Notes under the pieces: generated by a model
Told to the model about the DNA's origin: nothing
The model's database searches: none
What the model saw: only the letters and a program-made list of their open reading frames with translations
Program-made: the position numbers and the translations under genes
In this document: piece by piece, positions 1-7,670 of the stretch
How the letters are laid out: each line of letters opens with the position of its first letter
Position numbering within the stretch: the stretch's first letter is position 1
Source of the DNA: Paludibacteraceae bacterium
Lineage (GTDB): Bacteria > Bacteroidota > Bacteroidia > Bacteroidales > Paludibacteraceae
NCBI GenBank assembly: GCA_017525455.1
Contig: JAFXSS010000043.1
Span: 1 to 44,259, forward strand
Length of the DNA: 44,259 nt
Reading direction: 5' to 3'

Positions 1-2
1 GC

Positions 3-1145
3 GGTGACAGTGCGTTCGTCTTTGTACGCGCGTATGTCAACCCGTCGGGGCAGAACAATCCTCTTGTTATCCGCGACGACCTGTCGTTTCTGTATAACGG
101 TAACCGCACCGTCCTTCATCTGTCGGCTATCGGTCAAGACGTCAAAGTGCTGCACAAGGCTGATTATGCCGGTTCGCAGTCCTGGACGGCCGACAAACCT
201 TACCTGGTGCTTGATACGGTTATTGTCCGCGGTGATCTGACTATTCAGGCGGGTACAACGCTCTATATGCATAACCGTGCAGCCGTCTTTGCCTTGGGCA
301 ATGTGTCGGCCGAAGGTACGCAGGAGCAACCGATAGTGATCAGAGGTTATCGTACCGACCGGTTGTTTGACTCTGTTCCGTATGCCTATGCATCCGGCCA
401 GTGGAATGGTATCTATATGTTGCACGAAGGCAGTGCGCCGCGCGCGTACACGTTCAGGTATGTAGATGTGTTGAGTGGCAATGTGGGACTGTTCTGCCAG
501 TCGGAGAATACTTCTGCGCCCCTGCCGCAACTCACTGTCGATGGTTGCAGAATACACAATATGTCCGTGTACGGAGTGGTGTGCCTGAATACCGATGCGC
601 TCATCACCAATTCGGAAATCTCCAATTGCGCCTCGTATGGCATATATCTGCAGGGCGGTAGCCATACACTGGTGCACAACACGGTGGCTGCATATTTCGG
701 CTATCCTTATACCAATCTGAATATCCACAGTACGCAGCGCGACGATGTAGCCGCTGTGTTTATCAATAACCTGAGCAAACGTATGGCACCGATGCAGACG
801 TATATGTACAACAATATCGTCACCGGTGCGCGCGCCCGTTGTCTGGTGCTGGCTGCACCGCTGCCGGAGCAGTACATAGGTGCGTTCCGTGGCAACTATC
901 TGCGAGCCGATACGTTCGCTCTCCCACAGTTCGAGGCGAACGTGTATGCTACCGACAGTGATACGGTGTTTGTCAACAACTATTATCTGTACAAGGAGTA
1001 CCGTTACTTTGATTTCCACCTCGATTCCGTTTCGCCTGCTATAGGAATAGGCGATGCTACGGTGGCAGGAGCTTATCCGTACGATCGGGAAGGTGTGGAG
1101 CGCACCGCACGTGTCGATGCCGGCTGCTATCAGTGGAAAGAGTAA
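3..1145 (+). CDS. Right-handed beta-helix surface protein, 5' end outside the window
   Basis: The frame is open from the left edge to TAA at 1143-1145 (about 380 residues seen), so the start lies upstream. The segment from about 240 to 800 has the short, Asn/Gly-rich repeating strands of a right-handed parallel beta-helix (for example ITNSEISNCASYGIYLQGGS and a following HNTV turn). The C-terminus, VDAGCYQW, resembles the 'DxGAYE'-like end of choice-of-anchor Q-type polysaccharide-binding or lyase-like surface proteins. Family knowledge suggests an exported carbohydrate-associated protein of Bacteroidota. Substrate and enzymatic activity cannot be read from this piece, and no signal peptide is visible because the N-terminus is missing. 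It precedes a lipoprotein pullulanase by 78 bp, but a shared transcript is only inferred. Confidence 0.75.
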   Translation, partial: GDSAFVFVRAYVNPSGQNNPLVIRDDLSFLYNGNRTVLHLSAIGQDVKVLHKADYAGSQSWTADKPYLVLDTVIVRGDLTIQAGTTLYMHNRAAVFALGNVSAEGTQEQPIVIRGYRTDRLFDSVPYAYASGQWNGIYMLHEGSAPRAYTFRYVDVLSGNVGLFCQSENTSAPLPQLTVDGCRIHNMSVYGVVCLNTDALITNSEISNCASYGIYLQGGSHTLVHNTVAAYFGYPYTNLNIHSTQRDDVAAVFINNLSKRMAPMQTYMYNNIVTGARARCLVLAAPLPEQYIGAFRGNYLRADTFALPQFEANVYATDSDTVFVNNYYLYKEYRYFDFHLDSVSPAIGIGDATVAGAYPYDREGVERTARVDAGCYQWKE

Positions 1146-1149
1146 AATC

Positions 1150-1167
1150 GCAGCCATATTTGGCTGC
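1150..1167 (+). terminator. Small hairpin between beta-helix gene and pullulanase
   Basis: GCAGCCA (1150-1156) and TGGCTGC (1161-1167) pair around a TATT loop just after the stop codon. A second, looser pair (CTGACAG/CTGTCAG) follows. There is no clear T-run, so this may be a weak terminator or an RNA-processing hairpin rather than a strong intrinsic terminator. Confidence 0.4.
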
Positions 1168-1223
1168 TGACAGACTGTCTGTCTTCTGTCAGTGAACACA
1201 GCTCTGTCTTCTAAAATAATTAA

Positions 1224-3251
1224 ATGCTAAATATGAAAAACATTCTTCCTCTCATGGTTGCAGCAACAGTTCTTTTGGGCTGCGAAGTCAGCAAGCCGAA
1301 CTACCAATCCGTAGATGATTATCCTGTCAAATCCGGCAGTGTGCAGGAGGTTGACTATTCCCCGTCATGCACGGCATTCAGCCTGTGGAGTCCGAATGCC
1401 GACTCCGTGCAACTCTGTCTGTATGAGTCTGCCGAGTCTTCTGCACCCTTGTGTACCAGATGGCTCAAGCGTCAGAAGGACGGCTCGTGGCAGGCATCGG
1501 TCAAGGGTGATCTCCTGGGTAAGTTCTATGCGTTTCGCGTATGGGATCCGCTGTTGCAGTACGAGCAGGAGGAATCGCCTGGTATCTTCGCCACGGCAGT
1601 GGGCGTGAATGGTCGTCGCGGTGCGATTATCGATATGCGTAGCACCGATCCCGAAGGGTGGAGTAGTGACTGCCGTCCGGCTATGGACAGAGTGGCGGAT
1701 GCTGTCGTGTATGAGTTGCACCATCGTGACTATTCTATCCATCCGTCATCAGGCGTGGAGCATAAGGGTAAGTTCCTCGCTCTGACAGAGCACGGCACGC
1801 TTTCGCCCGAGGGATTGGCAACGGGTATCGACCATCTCAAGCAACTCGGCGTGACGCATGTGCAGATATTGCCGTCGTACGACTATGGCTCTATCGACGA
1901 GACACGCCTGGCGGATAACCGCTACAACTGGGGCTACGACCCTGTCAACTACAATGTGCCAGAGGGCAGTTACTCCACCGATCCGTATGACCCTGCATCA
2001 CGTATCCGCGAGTTCAAGCAGATGATTCAGTCGTTGCACCGGGCGGGCATTCGCGTCATTCTGGATGTGGTGTACAACCATACGTACGATGTCGCGCACA
2101 GCAATTTCACCCAGACCGCTCCCGGCTATTTCTACCGCACGCGCGAGGACGGCTCGCTCGGTAACGCCTCCGGCTGTGGCAACGAGACTGCCAGCGAGCG
2201 ACCGATGATGCGCAAGTTCATGCTTGAGTCTGTACGCTGGTGGGTCGAGGAGTACCATATCGACGGTTTCCGCTTCGATCTGATGGCTATCCACGATATA
2301 CCTACTATGAACGCTATCCGTCAGATGCTCGACGATATCGATCCCACTATACTCTTGTACGGCGAGGGCTGGGCTGCCGAGACGCCGCTGCTGGAGGAGT
2401 CGTTGCGCCCTATCAAGGCCAACATTGCGGCTATGCCCGGCATTGGCGCGTTCAGCGACGAACTGCGTGATGCCCTCCGAGGACCGTTCTACGACGATCA
2501 TCAGGGTGCTTTCTTGGCTGGACTGCCCGGCAATGAACAGTCTATCCGCTTTGGCATTGTGGGAGCCATCGAGCATCCGCAGGTGGATATGACTAAGGTT
2601 AACTACTCGCAGCAGCCATGGGCATTGCAGCCTACACAACTCATCTCGTATGTGTCGTGCCACGACGATATGATGCTCACCGACCGCCTGCGCGCCAGTG
2701 TCAAACCGCTGAAGGGTAAATCAATCAGTGACGACGAACTCATGCGCCTCGATATGTTGGCACAAACATTGGTGCTCACCTCGCAGGGACTGCCGTTCTT
2801 GTGGAATGGTGAGGAACTGATGCGTGATAAGCGCGGCGTGCACAACAGCTATTGCAGCCCGGACTCCATCAATGCCATCGACTGGAGCTTGAAAGCCCGC
2901 AACCAACGCCTGTGCGACTATTATGCCGGCATGATTGCTTTGCGTAAGGCGCATCCGGCTTTCCGCCTCGGTGATGCTGAATTGGTACGCCGGCACTTGG
3001 AGTTCATCAACACTCCGGACTGCACCGTTGCTTTCCGCCTGAAGGACAATGCCGGCGGTGATGCGTGGAAAGATATTGTAGTTATCGCCAATGCCCGGCG
3101 CGAAGCAGTGAAAGTTGAGCTACCCGACGATGAGCCCTATACAGCCGTTGTGGCCAACGGTGAAGTGAATGCCGATGGCTTGTTCCGTTGCGAGAAGACG
3201 GCAGTCGTTGCGCCCCAATCCGCAATGATCCTGCATCGCATATGCTTATAG
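1224..3251 (+). CDS. pulA: Type I pullulanase, lipoprotein
   Basis: Alpha-glucan debranching enzyme (GH13) that hydrolyses alpha-1,6 bonds of pullulan or branched starch. The N-terminus is a lipoprotein signal with lipobox LLGC (Cys20), so the protein is probably anchored in the envelope. A second ATG at 1233 would give the same signal. An N-terminal beta-sandwich (about 45-140) is followed by the GH13 barrel: the pullulanase signature YNWGYDP (234-240), region I DVVYNH (281-286), region II GFRFDLM with nucleophile Asp352, region III YGEGW with acid/base Glu381, and region IV VSCHDD with His480-Asp481. The length of 675 residues is normal. The last residues ICL after a family-like end (PQSAMILHR) may come from the junction with the WYL remnant that begins at the stop codon. 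Probably used for glycogen or starch breakdown. Confidence 0.93.
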   Translation: MLNMKNILPLMVAATVLLGCEVSKPNYQSVDDYPVKSGSVQEVDYSPSCTAFSLWSPNADSVQLCLYESAESSAPLCTRWLKRQKDGSWQASVKGDLLGKFYAFRVWDPLLQYEQEESPGIFATAVGVNGRRGAIIDMRSTDPEGWSSDCRPAMDRVADAVVYELHHRDYSIHPSSGVEHKGKFLALTEHGTLSPEGLATGIDHLKQLGVTHVQILPSYDYGSIDETRLADNRYNWGYDPVNYNVPEGSYSTDPYDPASRIREFKQMIQSLHRAGIRVILDVVYNHTYDVAHSNFTQTAPGYFYRTREDGSLGNASGCGNETASERPMMRKFMLESVRWWVEEYHIDGFRFDLMAIHDIPTMNAIRQMLDDIDPTILLYGEGWAAETPLLEESLRPIKANIAAMPGIGAFSDELRDALRGPFYDDHQGAFLAGLPGNEQSIRFGIVGAIEHPQVDMTKVNYSQQPWALQPTQLISYVSCHDDMMLTDRLRASVKPLKGKSISDDELMRLDMLAQTLVLTSQGLPFLWNGEELMRDKRGVHNSYCSPDSINAIDWSLKARNQRLCDYYAGMIALRKAHPAFRLGDAELVRRHLEFINTPDCTVAFRLKDNAGGDAWKDIVVIANARREAVKVELPDDEPYTAVVANGEVNADGLFRCEKTAVVAPQSAMILHRICL

Positions 3252-3388
3252 AGATAACTGCCATCCCCAATCGCGAACTTGAGTCTCTTATTTTCTCGTT
3301 CGGAGACGATGTGGAAGTCTTGCAACCGGAAGTGTTACGCCGGAAGATAGCAGAAAAGGTTGCAAAAATGCACGATTTATACAAATAA
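3242..3388 (+). pseudogene. C-terminal remnant of a WYL-domain transcriptional regulator
   Basis: A 48-codon frame reads EITAIPNRELESLIFSFGDD and then VEVLQPEVLRRKIAEKVAK, ending KMHDLYK. The pattern 'P-N-x-E-L-E-x-x-I-x-S-F-G-x-D-V-x-V-L-x-P-x-x-L-R' is the characteristic C-terminus of WYL regulators (ligand-sensing regulators with an N-terminal HTH). Everything upstream, including the HTH and most of the WYL domain, is absent. The recognisable part begins within a few bases of the pullulanase stop (3249-3251). It is therefore most likely a deletion stump rather than a gene. Its last codons form the first copy of a 20-bp direct repeat. Confidence 0.7.
3362..3381 (+). repeat. 20-bp direct repeat, left copy, flanking the DUF1016 gene
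   Basis: GCAAAAATGCACGATTTATA occurs here and again, identical, at 4718-4737. The left copy lies inside the end of the WYL remnant (it encodes AKMHDLY). The two copies bracket the DUF1016 nuclease gene with 1336 bp between them. Confidence 0.9.
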
Positions 3389-3413
3389 AGCACCTTCAAA
3401 TATCCATAATTAT

Positions 3414-4661
3414 ATGGCAGATATAAATAATAAGAACATCATTCCGCTTTCGCAAGCAGTAGAAACAATCAAGACTGCAATTCTGCAAGGTCAGTATGAA
3501 GTGAACAAAGATGTCAACCGCATCCAATTAGCGGTATATTTCGCTATTGGCAAATACTTATCAAGGAACACGCGTAATTTGGAATATGGTTCAGGTGCCA
3601 TAAAGGCCATTAGCGACCAACTGCTTCGTGAAATGCCCGGCTTGAGAGGGTACTCAGCAACCAATTTAAAGTACATGCGCCTATTTTATGAGGCATGGAA
3701 AATGTTGGATGCAAACTCGTCAGTCGCAACTGACGAATCACAATCGACAATTGCGATTGTCGCATCTTCTCAAGAATCGTCAGTTGCAACTGACGAATGT
3801 TCGTCGGCAAAATCGTCCGTCACAACGGACGAATTGCAAACTAATGATAATAAGATAGATATATATCACAGCATCGCTATTCCTAATGCTATAGAATTCC
3901 CTATTGAGGATTTCTTTGCTGTGCCTTTTACACACCATGTAGAAATCTACCAAAAGGTTAAAGACCTGAGTGCTCGATACTATTATCTTCATAGAACGGC
4001 ATCAGAATATATGTCAGTTGATCGGCTCGTAAAACTTATTAAAGAAAACGCCTATGAACATCGAGAGTTGATGCCGAATAATTTTCAAAACACGCTCTCT
4101 AACTCCTCCCTTGCACGCAAAGCCGTAATGATGTTCAAAGATTCGTACCAATTGGACTTCATCAATACCGAAGAAATCGGAGAACGCGACAAGCAAGATA
4201 TAGATGAAAAGGTGGTTGAAAAGCAAATAATTCAGAATATCAAGAACTTTATCATGACGTTCGGTAATGATTTTGCTTTTGTCGGCAATCAATATCACTT
4301 GGAGATATACTCTGAAGAATTCTTCCCAGATTTGATCTTCTTTAACCGTGAGCTGAATGCTTTGGTAGTTGTAGAACTGAAAGTCGGAGAGTTCAAACCT
4401 TCTTATTTAGGGACGCTTACAACGTATCTGCGTATCTTGGATGATAAAGTACGCAAGCCCCACGAAAATCCATCTATCGGTATTGTACTTTGCAAAAATG
4501 CAAATAAAAAGTTTGTCGAATACGTCATTCAGGATTATCAAAAACCGATGGGAGTAGCTACTTATACTACGGCAGGAGATATGCCGGAAGAACTCCGCAA
4601 GGCATTGCCTGACATGGAAGAACTGAAACGTGTTCTTTCTCAAGAAACTCCTAATATGTGA
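3414..4661 (+). CDS. DUF1016 / YhcG-type PDDEXK nuclease
   Basis: A two-domain protein of about 415 residues. The N-terminal DUF1016_N helical domain includes AVYFAIGKYLSRNTR and YSATNLKYMRLFYEAW (about 10-100). The C-terminal PDDEXK nuclease core has EEFFPDLIFF with Asp306, then VVVELKVGEF with Glu321 and Lys323, the expected catalytic D...ExK set. Family knowledge: YhcG-like proteins are structure-specific or restriction-associated nucleases, often near restriction-modification or mobile genes; no methylase or HsdS is seen here. ATG 3414 is chosen because it follows the WYL remnant's stop; the frame is open a little further upstream. Between the two domains is a low-complexity linker with three SSVxTDE units, encoded by palindromic DNA (separate entry). 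The gene is AT-rich and flanked by 20-bp direct repeats, suggesting horizontal arrival. Confidence 0.88.
   Translation: MADINNKNIIPLSQAVETIKTAILQGQYEVNKDVNRIQLAVYFAIGKYLSRNTRNLEYGSGAIKAISDQLLREMPGLRGYSATNLKYMRLFYEAWKMLDANSSVATDESQSTIAIVASSQESSVATDECSSAKSSVTTDELQTNDNKIDIYHSIAIPNAIEFPIEDFFAVPFTHHVEIYQKVKDLSARYYYLHRTASEYMSVDRLVKLIKENAYEHRELMPNNFQNTLSNSSLARKAVMMFKDSYQLDFINTEEIGERDKQDIDEKVVEKQIIQNIKNFIMTFGNDFAFVGNQYHLEIYSEEFFPDLIFFNRELNALVVVELKVGEFKPSYLGTLTTYLRILDDKVRKPHENPSIGIVLCKNANKKFVEYVIQDYQKPMGVATYTTAGDMPEELRKALPDMEELKRVLSQETPNM
3717..3832 (+). repeat. Cluster of four in-frame palindromes in the DUF1016 linker
   Basis: Four inverted repeats of 18-20 bp lie in 116 bp. 3717-3736 is an almost perfect palindrome. 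3745-3762 has 7-bp arms (CGACAAT/ATTGTCG). 3777-3796, TCGTCAGTTGCAACTGACGA, is a perfect 20-bp palindrome. 3813-3832 has 8-bp arms (TCGTCCGT/ACGGACGA). All keep the frame. Units 1, 3 and 4 encode SSVATDE or SSVTTDE; unit 2 encodes STIAIVA. Spacings between unit starts are 28, 32 and 36 bp. Confidence 0.9.
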
Positions 4662-4717
4662 GACGCGTTTCACATATTCAAATAATCCAGACAGTGTTTG
4701 GAAAATTGAGAAAACAA

Positions 4718-4737
4718 GCAAAAATGCACGATTTATA
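4718..4737 (+). repeat. 20-bp direct repeat, right copy
   Basis: An identical copy of 3362-3381, 56 bp after the DUF1016 stop codon. In the same relative frame it again reads AKMHDLY followed by Ser and a stop, so it resembles a duplicated end of the WYL gene. The rest of 4662-4896 is AT-rich non-coding DNA holding a possible promoter element and no convincing gene. Confidence 0.9.
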
Positions 4738-4770
4738 TTCGTAGTGCAAATAGGTTGCACAACAACGCAG

Positions 4771-4778
4771 TACTTTTG
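4771..4778 (+). promoter_or_regulatory. Possible Bacteroidota -7 box (TACTTTTG)
   Basis: TACTTTTG matches the Bacteroidota -7 consensus TAnnTTTG in the gap between the DUF1016 gene and the secreted protein gene. No TTTG box lies at the usual 19-21 bp upstream distance, so the promoter is tentative. It would drive the 4897-6296 pair. Confidence 0.35.
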
Positions 4779-4896
4779 CAAAAAGACACAACCTTATATT
4801 ATTAACCTCTCTCGCACACGTATCTTCTGGCAACAGGAAGGAATGAGCGTGTTTTGAAATATTCAAAAGTATGATTAATCAAAACAAAGATAGAAA

Positions 4897-5451
4897 ATGA
4901 AAACAATCAAAACAATTGCTGTACTGCTTTTATTTAGTCAATTTATGTATTCTCAATTCTACTATGAAAAAAGTCAGGAAACTCCTTTTGAACCAAGTAA
5001 TGTTTTTGCATGTTGCAACGCATTGGAAGAAAGGGGAAAATTATCCATATCAGCAATAAACTATAGTGACCGCATCTTTTTTAATATGGATTTTTGGCTC
5101 GATGATATTTGCTTAGATTCCCGCAGAATTGTAATATCATATGAATTTAAAGGAAAATTTAATAGATATATATTAGGATTAACTAATGATAATCAAACTA
5201 TCGGTATATATGATGGATTGTATGCATTCATAGATTATACTTGTGCAGAAGACTCCCTAAAAGGCTTTTCAGTAAATAACATAAAGGATACGGAAAAGTT
5301 TTGGAATGACTTTAAACAAGCATCTGCAATGTACGTAAAAATTGAAGGAGCGAATAGCTGTTTAGAGCGTATTTTGACATTTAATCTAAAAGGTTCTGCA
5401 AAAGCATATAACTATATAAAAGCACATCCTAACGCAATATCTCCACTTTAA
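4897..5451 (+). CDS. Secreted hypothetical protein, partner of the FRG gene
   Basis: A 184-residue protein with an Sec-type signal peptide (KTIKTIAVLLLFSQFMYS, predicted cleavage before about residue 20). The mature part mixes charged and aromatic residues, with two adjacent Cys (FACC, about 38-39) and several single Cys. There is no recognised domain or transmembrane segment after the signal. The stop is followed after 20 bp by the FRG-domain gene on the same strand, so the two are probably one transcript. Codon use is AT-rich like the rest of the island. Function unknown; export of a partner to a presumably cytoplasmic FRG protein is unusual. Confidence 0.7.
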   Translation: MKTIKTIAVLLLFSQFMYSQFYYEKSQETPFEPSNVFACCNALEERGKLSISAINYSDRIFFNMDFWLDDICLDSRRIVISYEFKGKFNRYILGLTNDNQTIGIYDGLYAFIDYTCAEDSLKGFSVNNIKDTEKFWNDFKQASAMYVKIEGANSCLERILTFNLKGSAKAYNYIKAHPNAISPL

Positions 5452-5471
5452 AAGTTTATAAATTTGATACT

Positions 5472-6296
5472 ATGTCTAAAACAAAGATTACAAAAGTAGG
5501 TCAATTTCTAACGTGGGTTCGTAATTCGCACAAGTCTACTTCATCTGGACTAAAATGGGATCATAGTAAGGTTTTCTACCGTGGTCAAGGAAATGTTGGT
5601 TGGGATATTCTCCCATCGCTATTTAGAGAGAACATAATGCTTGAACATGAATTATTAAAGAACGCGCAAAATATACTATGGAAAGAATTGGAAAATACTA
5701 ATTCTTACACAGAAAAATTAATTTTATTGCAGCACTATGGATTGAGTACACGCCTAATAGATGTAACTACAAATCCGCTGGTAGCACTTTATTTTGCATG
5801 CAAAGAAGAAAAAGATGATAAAGGTGAAGAAACTGATGGCGTAGTTTGGTGTGGATACCCCATTAATGATGAGAATTGTGATAGCATAGAACGCATATGT
5901 AGTATTCCTTTTGAACTACGACTTGAACCTCTTGTAAGTAAAATATCAGGGTGGAATCTTGACAATCAAAAGGATAAATCCATTTTGACATGTGCATACT
6001 ACGTAAATCCGCCCATGAATAATCCTCGAATAAATGCACAAAATGGAGCTTTTCTTCTTCCTCCATTACTTGAAGAAGATAAAAATTCTGGAGAATATTT
6101 TGTTAACACAAAGAATGTTAACGATTTATTTTCAGACAAAATAACTATTCCAGCCGATTCTAAAATAGCATTAAGAAATGAATTGATGGAATATGGCATT
6201 CACGAGGGTGCATTATTTCCTGACATCGAACACAAAATTAAATATATAAAGACAATTGTCAATAATAGTTATCTAAAACTTGCTGATAATTGGTAA
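5472..6296 (+). CDS. FRG-domain protein
   Basis: A 274-residue protein with the FRG domain, named for its conserved Phe/Tyr-Arg-Gly motif. The visible core is VFYRGQGNVGW (Arg37-Gly38), ILPSLFRE, then LQHYGLSTRLIDVTTNPLVA (about 86-105) and LYFAC. These match the canonical 'F/Y-R-G-Q ... W..-P-S-L-R ... QHYG-x-x-TRL-x-D-x-T-x-x-P-x-x-ALYFA' pattern. There is no signal peptide or membrane segment, so it should be cytoplasmic. The family is common in mobile and defence-like regions but its biochemical activity is not settled. The gene lies 20 bp after a secreted-protein gene and is followed by 11-bp repeats. No second effector domain is apparent. Confidence 0.85.
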   Translation: MSKTKITKVGQFLTWVRNSHKSTSSGLKWDHSKVFYRGQGNVGWDILPSLFRENIMLEHELLKNAQNILWKELENTNSYTEKLILLQHYGLSTRLIDVTTNPLVALYFACKEEKDDKGEETDGVVWCGYPINDENCDSIERICSIPFELRLEPLVSKISGWNLDNQKDKSILTCAYYVNPPMNNPRINAQNGAFLLPPLLEEDKNSGEYFVNTKNVNDLFSDKITIPADSKIALRNELMEYGIHEGALFPDIEHKIKYIKTIVNNSYLKLADNW

Positions 6297-6340
6297 ATGT
6301 CAGGATGATTACGATTTCACAGGGCAGACGACATCTATCT

Positions 6341-6373
6341 TCCCGTATCTGTCCCGTATGTCTCTCGTAAATT
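6341..6373 (+). repeat. 11-bp tandem repeat downstream of the FRG gene
   Basis: Three degenerate 11-bp units: TCCCGTATCTG (6341-6351), TCCCGTATGTC (6352-6362), TCTCGTAAATT (6363-6373). Non-coding. One of several short-unit repeat families in this window. Confidence 0.7.
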
Positions 6374-6422
6374 ATATATATAGATAATTATGGCTTATTT
6401 TGATAATAAAATTATAACATCA

Positions 6423-7601
6423 ATGAGGAATATCACTTTTATTGTTATTTGTCTTGCTTGTTTGGTTAGTTGCCAAAAGACAAAAGAGTTAACAATTGCA
6501 GAGGATGACACATTCAAAATATATGGTAGCGTAAAAGAATGTGTTGAAGAAGTTTTTAGAGCTCATATTAAGTTTGGCGACACGATTCCAGATGATTCTT
6601 GCTTTCAAAAGAGAATAATTCGCTTTGATAAAGATGGGCGCGAACTTTATTATTTTGTAAACACTCCATCATGGGATGGTAGCGATACTACCATGGCGTT
6701 CTATGATTATTATCCATCAGGATTGATTGCAAAGAGAACTACTATAAAGGTAGGATATAGTCAAAGATTACGTATCGACGAGCGATATAATTACTCTACA
6801 AGTGGAAAACCTGTTTTTAAAATACATACAAGTTATGATACTCTTAGATCTATAGTTGGGAAATACAAAAAACCTGAAACCTACGATACGATTTATGGTT
6901 ATTATTTTCATTACGATAGTATCTTTTACGAGTATGATGATAGAAATAATTTAATAAAGGAAGGAAAGTATTCCCAGGATCGAGACACAACTAGATTAGA
7001 CTATCTAAAACGGTATAAATACGACTCAAAAAATCGAGAAGTCGCTGGCTCAGAGTATGACACTGACGGAACTCTTATCCATACTTGGGAAATAACTTAT
7101 TCGCCAGATGGAGCATACATCCTGAAAGATTCTTCGAGATTAATAAAAGAAAAGTCTCCAGAAGATTATTATCGATACATAAAGGAACACCGATATAATA
7201 GTAAAGGCCAAATGATTTATTGCTACAAGAATAGTCATTATAACAAAGGCCATTACATAGGGAATCACCTTTATTGTCGCTACAACGCTTTTTATAAGGA
7301 GAAACTACAGTATACAAAATCGGGTAAGTTATCTTCTGTTGAAGCATATGAATATGATCTCAGGGCGCAAGCTTTTAAAGATGAATCTTGGATTATACAA
7401 TTCGAATATGATCAGAATAATCATTTAATTCGCGTAGACAAGCCTCGTTTCTTACCATGGTACGTTATGCAGGACCCTTACTATAAATCGTTGACTTATA
7501 TTGAGCCTCGCCCAAATATTTTGAAAAAAGATAAGTACAACTGGACCGAGGAAATCAGTCATTCTGAAATTACAAAGCGGACAATTTCATACTGGAAATA
7601 A
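6423..7601 (+). CDS. YD-repeat-like lipoprotein, hypothetical
   Basis: A lipoprotein of about 392 residues. ATG 6423 puts the signal MRNITFIVICLACLVSC at the very N-terminus with lipobox LVSC, so it is preferred over ATG 6390, which would add eleven residues. The mature part is rich in Tyr, Asp and Lys and has recurring short strands of the form 'Y-x-Y-D-x-x-x-x-L/V' (YEYDDRNNLIKEG, YKYDSKNREVAGSEYDTDGT, FEYDQNNHLIRVD). These resemble degenerate YD/RHS repeats in Bacteroidota lipoproteins that begin with a 'G-S-V-K' strand. There is no catalytic motif. Probably an outer-membrane-anchored beta protein of unknown role. It follows 11-bp repeats and is AT-rich like its neighbours. Confidence 0.75.
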   Translation: MRNITFIVICLACLVSCQKTKELTIAEDDTFKIYGSVKECVEEVFRAHIKFGDTIPDDSCFQKRIIRFDKDGRELYYFVNTPSWDGSDTTMAFYDYYPSGLIAKRTTIKVGYSQRLRIDERYNYSTSGKPVFKIHTSYDTLRSIVGKYKKPETYDTIYGYYFHYDSIFYEYDDRNNLIKEGKYSQDRDTTRLDYLKRYKYDSKNREVAGSEYDTDGTLIHTWEITYSPDGAYILKDSSRLIKEKSPEDYYRYIKEHRYNSKGQMIYCYKNSHYNKGHYIGNHLYCRYNAFYKEKLQYTKSGKLSSVEAYEYDLRAQAFKDESWIIQFEYDQNNHLIRVDKPRFLPWYVMQDPYYKSLTYIEPRPNILKKDKYNWTEEISHSEITKRTISYWK

Positions 7602-7670
7602 GGAGAACCAAACACCTATTGGAATATAGATTGATCGCATATAAATCTGAAACGCAAACTGAAGAAAATA

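Noticed and set aside
3717..3832. A CRISPR-like array of short palindromic repeats
   Set aside because: Repeats are not identical, spacing is irregular (28, 32, 36 bp), the units are coding and in frame, and there are no cas genes.
4630..4857. A 75-residue plus-strand frame after the DUF1016 gene
   Set aside because: It overlaps the end of the nuclease gene and the direct repeat and has no recognisable protein features.
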